Shown here: piece after piece, positions 34,486 to 40,905 of the stretch
Layout of the letters: each line of letters opens with the position of its first letter
Numbering within the stretch: the first letter of the stretch is position 1
NCBI GenBank assembly: GCA_947455285.1
Contig: CANGOK010000003.1
Span: 1-41,504 of the forward strand
Length of the DNA: 41,504 bases
Reading direction: 5' to 3'
Source of the DNA: Beijerinckiaceae bacterium
GTDB taxonomy: Bacteria; Pseudomonadota; Alphaproteobacteria; Rhizobiales; Beijerinckiaceae
The notes under the pieces: model-generated
Database searches by the model: none
What the model saw: only the letters and a program-made list of their open reading frames with translations
Told to the model about the DNA's origin: nothing
Translations under genes and position numbers: made by a program

Positions 34486-34967
34486 GCGCCGTGACCCGCG
34501 CCGAGGTTGAAGACTTCCTCTATCTGGAGGCCGATCTTCTCGACAACTGGAAGCTGCCCGAATGGGAAGCCCTGCTGACCGACGATGCGGGCTATTACAT
34601 CCCCGCGAATGATGATCCGCATGGCGACCATCGCAGCTCGCTCTTCATCATCGCTGACGATCGTGAGCGCATCCACCAGCGCATCATCCGCGTGATGGAT
34701 CCGAACTGCCATGCCGAATTCCCGAAGTCGCATCTATCGCGCATAGTGGGGAATGTGCGGATTCTTTCGCAGGATGGCGACACCGTTGTCGCCGCTTCGA
34801 CCTTCGTCCTCCATCGCTATCGCCGTTATGAGCGCATGGGCGAATATGTCGGCAACACCCGCCACACCCTGAAGCGCGTGGGCGACAGCTTCCGCATCAA
34901 GGAGCGCCGCGTGTTCCTTAAATCCCACGAGCTGGGCTCGTTGGGATCGGTGAGCTTCATTCTGTGA
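34482..34967 (+). CDS. Ring-hydroxylating dioxygenase, beta (small) subunit
   Basis: The 161-residue protein has the features of dioxygenase beta subunits, which share an NTF2-like fold: VEDFLYLEADLLDNWKLPEWEALLTDDAGYYIP at the start and VGDSFRIKERRVFLKS at the end. It packs under the alpha trimer and stabilises the alpha3beta3 enzyme. Its ATG (34482) overlaps the alpha-subunit stop as ATGA, with GGAGA at a suitable distance. After its stop lies the second copy of the palindromic repeat, then a gene for a dihydroxyphthalate decarboxylase-like protein. Confidence 0.92.
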   Translation: MSAVTRAEVEDFLYLEADLLDNWKLPEWEALLTDDAGYYIPANDDPHGDHRSSLFIIADDRERIHQRIIRVMDPNCHAEFPKSHLSRIVGNVRILSQDGDTVVAASTFVLHRYRRYERMGEYVGNTRHTLKRVGDSFRIKERRVFLKSHELGSLGSVSFIL

Positions 34968-34994
34968 CCATTACGCACGACCCCTCCGCTGCTC

Positions 34995-35137
34995 CCCTCC
35001 CCCTTGTGGGGAGGGGCCGGGGGTGGGGGTCGCGCGATTTCTGTAGTGAGCGCGTTAGTGAAGGGCGCTCACGATCAGCGCCTCACGACCCCCACCCCGT
35101 CCGCTGACGCGGCCGACCCTCCCCGCAAGTGGGAGGG
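34995..35137. repeat. Nested-palindrome intergenic repeat, copy 2
   Basis: This 143 bp element matches the repeat at 5859-6002. The left arm 34995-35015 is identical; the right arm 35117-35137 differs at two positions, so the terminal inverted repeat is imperfect here. The block GACCCCCACCCCGTCCGCTG plus ACGCGGCCGACCCTCCCC is identical in both copies. The middle about 50 bp are different. A run of T follows directly (35140-35146), so the right arm could also end transcription of the dioxygenase operon. It lies between the beta-subunit gene and a dihydroxyphthalate decarboxylase-like gene. Confidence 0.85.
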
Positions 35138-35156
35138 TATTTTTTTGCGCGCCCTT

Positions 35157-35185
35157 TTGACAAAGCGCGTCATCTTTCTGACGAT
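35157..35185 (+). promoter_or_regulatory. Possible promoter of the 35216 gene
   Basis: A perfect TTGACA (35157-35162) stands 17 bp before GACGAT (35180-35185), a poor -10. It lies just after repeat copy 2 and 31 bp before the start codon of the decarboxylase-like gene, whose ribosome binding site (GGAG, 35206-35209) is good. The promoter call is tentative. Confidence 0.3.
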
Positions 35186-35215
35186 GCACCATAAACGCTG
35201 CTCACTGGAGCCCCT

Positions 35216-36193
35216 ATGGCCGATCTCGAACTCAAACTTGCCTGCTGGGATTATGACCGCACCCGGCCCCTCATCGACGGGCGTGTGAAGCCTGAGGGCA
35301 TCAAGCTCAATATCGAGGTGCTGCGGCCCCGGCAGATGTTCCCACGCATGCTGGAGCATCAGGAGTTCGACGCCAGCGAAATCTCCCTCGCCTCCCACGC
35401 AAGCCTTATCGGACGCGGCAATTCGCCATTCGTGGCGATCCCGGTCATGCTGTCGAAGATCTTCCGCCATTCCTGCTTTTATGTGCGAGCGGGCGCCGGC
35501 ATCGAAAAGCCGGAGGATCTGCGAGGCAAGCGCGTCGGCACGACCCAGTTCACCGCCACCGCAACCACATTCATGAAGGGCATGCTGCAGCATGAATATG
35601 GCGTGGCGCAGCACGAGATGCACTGGTTCATGGGCGGGCTCGACAAGCCGACCGAACATCCTCTGATCCCGCTCAACCTGCCCTCCAATGTGAAGCTCGA
35701 TTTCGTGCCAGAGGGAGATACGCTTGAGAAGATGATGGCGGAGGATCGGCTGGATGCGCTGATCTCGATCTATATCCCGCCGAGCTTCCTGAGGGGTTCG
35801 CCCCGCATCAAGCGGCTCTTCCCTGATTATAAGCAGGCCGAGAAGGACTACTTCCGCAAGACCGGGATTTTCCCGATCATGCACACGCTGGCCCTGCGCG
35901 CGGACACCTATCGGAACGATCCATGGATCGCGAAGAGCCTCTATGACGCCTTCGAGAAGGCCCGCGCGCTCGCCCTCGACGAGCTCTACGACACCGACGC
36001 CCTGCGCCTTGGCCTTCCATGGCTGCTGGAACATGTGGAGGAGCTGTGGTCGGTCTTTGGCGAGAACTGGTGGAGCTATGGCGTCGAGGCCAACCGCGCG
36101 ACCCTGACGGCTCTCGGCCAATATGTCTTCGAACAGGGCGTCTCGCCGCGCGTCGTCACGCCGGAGGATATGTATGTTCCGGAGCTTCGCTGA
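35216..36193 (+). CDS. 4,5-Dihydroxyphthalate decarboxylase-family protein (NMT1/THI5-like fold)
   Basis: This 325-residue protein is built on the NMT1/THI5 binding-protein fold but has no signal peptide, so it should be cytosolic. It resembles the Pht5 group of 4,5-dihydroxyphthalate decarboxylases: ADLELKLACWDYDRTRPLIDGRVKPEGI at the start, DLRGKRVGTTQFTATATTFMKGML, and the ending LPWLLEHVEEL. In phthalate degradation Pht5 removes one carboxylate from the dihydroxylated ring. Placement next to a dioxygenase supports a catabolic job, though some homologues are annotated only as substrate-binding proteins, so activity is inferred. The lytic transglycosylase gene starts inside its last 20 bases. 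Confidence 0.75.
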   Translation: MADLELKLACWDYDRTRPLIDGRVKPEGIKLNIEVLRPRQMFPRMLEHQEFDASEISLASHASLIGRGNSPFVAIPVMLSKIFRHSCFYVRAGAGIEKPEDLRGKRVGTTQFTATATTFMKGMLQHEYGVAQHEMHWFMGGLDKPTEHPLIPLNLPSNVKLDFVPEGDTLEKMMAEDRLDALISIYIPPSFLRGSPRIKRLFPDYKQAEKDYFRKTGIFPIMHTLALRADTYRNDPWIAKSLYDAFEKARALALDELYDTDALRLGLPWLLEHVEELWSVFGENWWSYGVEANRATLTALGQYVFEQGVSPRVVTPEDMYVPELR

Positions 36194-37373
36194 CGGCCTG
36201 ACTCGCCGCAGGTTCTGTATCGGCCTTGCGCTGATGGCCGCGCCAGCGCAGGCGCAGGACGGCGGCTTCTCTGCCTTTCTTGAAACGCTATGGCCCGCTG
36301 CGAAAGAACGGGGCGTTAGCCGGGCGACTTTCACGCGCGCGCTGAATGGATTGACGCCGGACCCTGCTTTAATGGGAACCGGCGTCAAGCAGGCGGAGTT
36401 CGAACGCACCATCAAGGCCTATATCGAAGACGCCGTGACAGCGGGGCGCGTAGCGCGGGGAAAGGCGGCAGCGGAACGCTGGCGGGCTGAACTATCAACC
36501 ATCGAAAAGCGCTTCGGCGTTCCCTCGGAAATCATCCTCGCCATCTGGGGAATGGAGACGGACTTCGGGCGAGTCCATGGCGAGAAGGATGTGGTCCGCT
36601 CTATCGCCACCCTCGCCTATGCTCGCCGGGACAATCCGATCTTCGCGGAAGAATTCGTGGCTGCGCTCGTCATGCTGGAACGGGGCCTTGTCACGCGGGA
36701 GAGGTTCAAAGGCTCTTGGGCCGGCGCCATGGGCCATCCCCAATTCATGCCCTCGGCCTATCTGCGCCACGCCGTCGCCTATGCGGGAAATGGTCCGGCC
36801 GACATCTGGGCGTCCACGCCCGACGCGCTTGCGTCCATCGCCAATTTCATGGCGACGCAGGGCTGGACGCGTGGACTACCGTGGGGCTGCGAGGCGAAGC
36901 TTGCGGCCGGTTTCGACTGGGCGTCGCTGAAAGACCACGTGCGGGCCTTTGCGAGCAAAGGCGTGACGCCTGCGCACAGCCCTGCCCTTCCCGGCGCCGC
37001 TGAAGCGACGCTCTTCATGCCCGCAGGCGCGAGTGGCCCGGCCTTTCTGCTCACCGCCAATTACTGGCTGATCAAGCAGTATAACAATTCAGATTCCTAC
37101 GCCCTGTCGGTCGCCCTGCTCGGCGAGAAAATCGCTGGTCGCCCCGGCCTCACAAACCGCTGGCCCAAAGACTTCCGGCTGTTGTCGCGCACCGACCGCA
37201 TCCGCCTGCAGGAGATGCTGACCGACAAAGGCTTTTATGACGGCAAGATTGATGGCCGCTTTGGACCCGCCTCCAGAGACGCCATCCATCGCTTCCAACG
37301 GGCTGTGGGGATGCGCCCAGCTGATGGCTATCCTTCTGCCGCAGTTCTCGAACGGCTGAGCCAAAGAAACTAA
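36174..37373 (+). CDS. MltB-type lytic murein transglycosylase with peptidoglycan-binding domain
   Basis: The 399-residue exported enzyme cuts peptidoglycan glycan strands. A leader with LTRRRFCIGLALMAAPAQAQ (9-28) looks Tat-like. The catalytic glutamate is E128 in ILAIWGMETDFGRVHG; GSWAGAMGHPQFMPSAYLRHAV and YNNSDSYALSVALLGEKI are typical of family 3 (MltB/Slt35) enzymes. A C-terminal PG_binding_1 domain (about 330-395) includes GFYDGKIDGRFGPASRDAI. ATG 36174 has GGAGG six bases upstream and overlaps the decarboxylase-like gene by 20 bases; ATG 36123 is open but lacks support. The stop overlaps a convergent gene by 4 bases. Confidence 0.9.
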   Translation: MFRSFADGLTRRRFCIGLALMAAPAQAQDGGFSAFLETLWPAAKERGVSRATFTRALNGLTPDPALMGTGVKQAEFERTIKAYIEDAVTAGRVARGKAAAERWRAELSTIEKRFGVPSEIILAIWGMETDFGRVHGEKDVVRSIATLAYARRDNPIFAEEFVAALVMLERGLVTRERFKGSWAGAMGHPQFMPSAYLRHAVAYAGNGPADIWASTPDALASIANFMATQGWTRGLPWGCEAKLAAGFDWASLKDHVRAFASKGVTPAHSPALPGAAEATLFMPAGASGPAFLLTANYWLIKQYNNSDSYALSVALLGEKIAGRPGLTNRWPKDFRLLSRTDRIRLQEMLTDKGFYDGKIDGRFGPASRDAIHRFQRAVGMRPADGYPSAAVLERLSQRN

Positions 37374-38353
37374 GGCGCAGATTTCCGCCGGGCGCCGCCA
37401 GCTTCGAACAGCAGAACCAGAGCCCCCGGCGCCAGAACCGCCAGCAAGAACAGCGCGTGCTGCAGGAGAGCGGCCGCCAGCGCCACTTCGGGCGAAACGC
37501 CGGCCCATTGATAGGCTGCGACCACGGCCAATTCGTAAAGCCCCAAATTGCCAGCAGGGACCGGGATCATGGTCACGATGGCGATTGAGGCGACCACAAG
37601 CAGGATGATCTCGGGCCCCGCGGAGATGCCGCAGGCGCGCGCCACGAACCACGCGCTCAGGCCCTCGAGAAGGCGGCGCAGCAGCATGAAGAGCACGGCC
37701 CCGCCAAGCCGCGAAGGATTGCGGACGGCATCCAGATGCGCGGTCCAGTCCGCCAGATGCTCGATCCAGACACGGGCGCGGCCGCCAATCCGCGCTGCCA
37801 GTTTGTGAAGCAAGGCGCCAGAGCGACTAACGAAGATGAGGCCGATCAGCCCGCCGCCCATGCCCGCCAGCAACGCGGCGCCAATCCCACGCAAGATGGC
37901 CTCGCCGGGCGCGAGAACGAGAGCCGCCCCCACGAGTATGGTCTTCACCAATCCGGTCGTGAGCCCTTCCATGACCAGCAACGAAGCAGTTCGCGGCTTC
38001 GACAAGCCAAGGCGACCGGTGATGAGGACGAAAGCCGTCGCGCCTCCACCCACGACCGAGAAGGCCTGTATCGCCGCTGCCACTACGGCGAGAATTCGCG
38101 TCAGGCTGATGAGCGGAACCGGCGCCTTTCGACCGAGCAAACAAATCCAGCACAAAGCCCAAAGGGGCGTGTTGGCGAGGTTGATGAGAAATGCCACGAG
38201 CAGCCAGACCGCATCCGCGCGTCCCGCCGCAGCCAGAACCTCCGCCCATGAGAGTGATGACGCCGCATAGACCAGCCCCGCCGCCAGCACCGCCCAGACG
38301 GCGATCCAGATCAGGCGGGAGCGGCGAGAGGGAAATGTCGCAGCGACGGTCAT
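37370..38353 (-). CDS. Flippase-like / lysylphosphatidylglycerol-synthase TM-domain protein (UPF0104)
   Basis: This polytopic membrane protein of about 327 residues has seven or eight helices and the family signature IPVPAGNLGLYELAVVAAYQWAG toward the end, as in YbhN/AglD2 and the membrane part of MprF. Such proteins are thought to flip or move lipids or glycolipids across the inner membrane; the C-terminal synthetase domain of MprF is absent, so no aminoacyl transfer is expected. The start is uncertain: ATG 38353 or ATG 38407, neither with a clear ribosome binding site. It is divergent from the siderophore-interacting protein gene. Confidence 0.8.
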   Translation of the reverse strand: MTVAATFPSRRSRLIWIAVWAVLAAGLVYAASSLSWAEVLAAAGRADAVWLLVAFLINLANTPLWALCWICLLGRKAPVPLISLTRILAVVAAAIQAFSVVGGGATAFVLITGRLGLSKPRTASLLVMEGLTTGLVKTILVGAALVLAPGEAILRGIGAALLAGMGGGLIGLIFVSRSGALLHKLAARIGGRARVWIEHLADWTAHLDAVRNPSRLGGAVLFMLLRRLLEGLSAWFVARACGISAGPEIILLVVASIAIVTMIPVPAGNLGLYELAVVAAYQWAGVSPEVALAAALLQHALFLLAVLAPGALVLLFEAGGARRKSAP

Positions 38354-38436
38354 GGGAGGCCATCTATAGGCCAGAGCGCAGTTGCGCGACAGGTCGGAAC
38401 CAACCATGATCCATTCAAATTCCGCAGGAGCCTTCC

Positions 38437-39228
38437 TTGAACGACACCCCTTCCCCGCCGCGCAAGCAGAGGCCCCCGCCGAAAGAGGCCTTCATCGACG
38501 CCATTGAGCATGTCTCGCCGGGATTGATCCGCATTTCCTGTTCGGGTCCGGAGCTGGCCCAATTCGCGCAGCCAAAGCCCGCTGGCCATATCAAGCTATT
38601 CTTCCCGCCCGAGGGCGTCGTCTGGCCATCGAAGGACCCCGCCTCCGAAATCCCAAGGCCGCCCTCGCGCACCTATACGCCGCGCCGTTTCGACCCCGCT
38701 CAAAACCGGCTCGAAATCGAATTCGTCCGCCACGGCCAAGGCCTCGCCTCGTCATGGGCGGAGCGGGCGCGCATTGGGGAACGGGTGCTGATCGGCGGCC
38801 CGGGCGGCGGCTACCCCGTTCCCGAAGACATCAGCGACATTGTCATCATCGCGGATGAGTCCGCCATCCCCGGCGCGGGAATGGTGCTTGAGGCATTGCC
38901 GCACGGCTGCCGGGCGAAGGTCATTTGCGAGATCGCGAACCGCAGTGAAGAGCGCGCGCTAAGCCCAAGCGTTGCTAGCACGCCAGTCTGGCTGCATCGC
39001 GACAATACTTCATTAGCACCAAGCGCTCTGCTTGAAGAATACGTCCGTTCCATGCCGACGCCTGCAAGCGACGCCTATTTCTGGGTCGCTTGCGAAGCCG
39101 CAGCCATGCGCCGCATTCGCGATCTACTCATCACGAAGCATGGCGCGGAGCGGACGCGCCTGCATACGCGTGGTTACTGGAAATTTGGAGAGACCAACCA
39201 TCCCGACCACGATTACGGGGCGGACTGA
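38437..39228 (+). CDS. Siderophore-interacting protein (FAD-dependent ferric-siderophore reductase family)
   Basis: The 263-residue flavoprotein has RTYTPRRFD at 78-86 (FAD-binding), RIGERVLIGGPGGGYPV in the beta-barrel-to-NAD transition, DESAIPGAGMVLEALP, and FWVACEAAAMRRIRDLL with the end TRGYWKFGETNHPDHDYG. These are marks of the ViuB/SIP family, which reduces iron-loaded siderophores in the cytoplasm to release Fe(II). The start is TTG at 38437, supported by GCAGGAG six bases upstream; no ATG fits. There is no siderophore receptor or transporter next to it. The gene could also serve another small redox substrate. Confidence 0.87.
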   Translation: MNDTPSPPRKQRPPPKEAFIDAIEHVSPGLIRISCSGPELAQFAQPKPAGHIKLFFPPEGVVWPSKDPASEIPRPPSRTYTPRRFDPAQNRLEIEFVRHGQGLASSWAERARIGERVLIGGPGGGYPVPEDISDIVIIADESAIPGAGMVLEALPHGCRAKVICEIANRSEERALSPSVASTPVWLHRDNTSLAPSALLEEYVRSMPTPASDAYFWVACEAAAMRRIRDLLITKHGAERTRLHTRGYWKFGETNHPDHDYGAD

Positions 39229-39306
39229 CGGCGCCCGGTTTCTTGCAACCAGGCGGATTTCGGCTAAGCTTGGCTGACATTGGGCTCCATCACGGGTTTT
39301 TCTCCG

Positions 39307-40359
39307 ATGCTTTTGCGTTGGTCATTCATCGCTTGTTTGGCGCTGTCGCCTTCAGCCTTCGCGCAAAATCATCAGGTGAGCCAATTAACCAGCGGCAATT
39401 GGAAGGGCGGCGCATATCTCGATGATAAAACCAACGCCTTCAGTTATTGCGCGATGTCTACAAAGTATAATTCCGGAATTACGGTCTTTTTCGCGATAGA
39501 CAACGCTCATGAATGGCGCATCGGCTTCTCATCGTCGCAATTCAGATTGCGCAAGGGAAACACATATACGATCGCCTATACGATAGACGGTGCTTCTGCG
39601 AGCACGATCAATGGCGTCGCCCGGAATGAAGATTACATAGTCGTCGAATTGCCCGCCAAATCTGCGCTCTTCGAACAGTTCCGCTACGGGACGATGCTTG
39701 CAACCTCGATCAACGGAAGCGTTCACAGATTCAGGCTGGATGGCACCTCGCGCGCGCTCTCGATCTTGCTTGATTGCGCGAACACGAATTATGCAACTGC
39801 AGGGCGCGGCATCGATCCACCACGCACAGGCTCTCCTCCACCCGCTGCGCCGGCGCAGTCATCGCCAACGGGCAGAACCATCTCGGCGAACGACAGGCTC
39901 GACGCCACGCGTTTCGTCGCCAACCTATTTTCGAGCGCAGACTTCCGCGACTATCGTTTCATGACTTCGGAAGAGCTGAACGACAGGAAAATGCCGGAAT
40001 TAGTGCGTAATAGCGATGTCGCTTGGGTGGCCCCAAACGCGATAGGGCTCCTGCACATTTTCTCCACGGCGGCGACTTCCATCGACGACCAGATCAGTTC
40101 GGCCATGGCGGATGACGCCAAGTCCTGCAAGGGCCGCTTCGCATCGGGCAAAATGCCTGATGAGGAAAATGCGAACTTCAAGCAGCTATTCACCGTCTGC
40201 GACGACAAGGACAACAGCTTCAACATTGAATACCTGTTCCTGCCGCGCAAGAACGGGCTGGCCTACCGTTTCGGAACCATGATCTTTGGACGGTCAGACA
40301 AGGCTCCTGAAAACAAGGGCCTGCGCGAGGCGCTTAAAAACGCATCCTACAATCCCTAA
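39307..40359 (+). CDS. Secreted two-domain protein of unknown function
   Basis: I do not recognise a family. The 350-residue product has a Sec signal peptide (MLLRWSFIACLALSPSAFAQ), a first globular part (about 22-155, with SYCAMSTKYNSGITVFFAID and a late LLDCANTNYA that could form a disulfide), a Pro/Ser-rich linker (PPRTGSPPPAAPAQSSPTG) and a second domain of about 150 residues with ISANDRLDATRFVANLF and two cysteines (KSCKGRF and TVCDDKDNS). Codon choice and base composition are clearly less GC-rich than the neighbours, hinting at later acquisition. ATG 39307 is preferred to the TTG at 39280 because it begins the leader. Confidence 0.75.
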   Translation: MLLRWSFIACLALSPSAFAQNHQVSQLTSGNWKGGAYLDDKTNAFSYCAMSTKYNSGITVFFAIDNAHEWRIGFSSSQFRLRKGNTYTIAYTIDGASASTINGVARNEDYIVVELPAKSALFEQFRYGTMLATSINGSVHRFRLDGTSRALSILLDCANTNYATAGRGIDPPRTGSPPPAAPAQSSPTGRTISANDRLDATRFVANLFSSADFRDYRFMTSEELNDRKMPELVRNSDVAWVAPNAIGLLHIFSTAATSIDDQISSAMADDAKSCKGRFASGKMPDEENANFKQLFTVCDDKDNSFNIEYLFLPRKNGLAYRFGTMIFGRSDKAPENKGLREALKNASYNP

Positions 40360-40366
40360 GTCGGTT

Positions 40367-40392
40367 GGCGAGGCGGAATGTGGCGCCTCGCC
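40367..40392. terminator. GC hairpin between convergent genes
   Basis: GGCGAGGCG (40367-40375) and CGCCTCGCC (40384-40392) form a perfect 9 bp stem with an eight-base loop, between the convergent ends of two unknown secreted-protein genes. There is no T-run on either side, so termination is probable but unproven. Confidence 0.5.
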
Positions 40393-40402
40393 CTCCTCCA
40401 GA

Positions 40403-40690
40403 TCAGTGGGCGTTGGTGGTGCAGCGTCCGTCGGCGATCTTGAAATAGACCGGGTCGCACGGGAGATTGTCGCTATTGCACATGCGGATGCAGTGGCCCC
40501 ATGGGTCCGGCCAATTGTAGCGATCCACATAACCGCCGATATCCCGGCCCTGGTAGAGCATCCGCCCGTCACGGGTGTGGTAATAGCTCGCATATGGGGG
40601 ACTGGGATATTGGCCCGCTAATGCGGGCGCGGCCGCGCCCAGCAAGGCTGCAGCCGCAACGGTGGCGGCGATGACGCGCCTCATGCTCAT
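40403..40690 (-). CDS. Small secreted cysteine-containing protein of unknown function
   Basis: The 95-residue product has a signal peptide (MSMRRVIAATVAAAALLGAAAPALA, cleavage near residue 25), leaving a mature peptide of about 70 residues that is rich in Tyr, Pro and Asp (YPSPPYASYYHTRDGRML) and has four cysteines (HCIRMCNSDNLPCD and RCTTNAH). No family is recognised; the cysteines suggest disulfide-stabilised periplasmic or surface function. AGGAG is well placed before ATG 40690; ATG 40684 is an alternative. The 215 bp gap to the DapA-like gene on the other strand (40691-40905) shows no gene and must hold both promoters. Confidence 0.72.
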   Translation of the reverse strand: MSMRRVIAATVAAAALLGAAAPALAGQYPSPPYASYYHTRDGRMLYQGRDIGGYVDRYNWPDPWGHCIRMCNSDNLPCDPVYFKIADGRCTTNAH

Positions 40691-40905
40691 GCTTCACTCC
40701 TGTTGTTCCTGACCCCGGCCCCAAAGGCTGCCGACCGGGCGGCTGCGGACGTGAGGCCGCGCCACGCTCGCGTTCGGCGACGCGGGCACAGGGGGAAGCT
40801 TCTGAACTGCTGATCGGTTCCTGCGGCACGGGCGTCTTAAGCCATATTTACGAGCCAAGCCGACTGGCGTAGGCATAGGTTTCGAAACAATTTCAGGAGC
40901 CCGCA

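Noticed and set aside
28248..36193. Naming the cluster a phthalate degradation operon.
   Set aside because: Classical phthalate operons of Gram-negatives use a single-subunit oxygenase and a dihydrodiol dehydrogenase; here there is a two-subunit oxygenase, no diol dehydrogenase of that type and only a family-level match for the decarboxylase.
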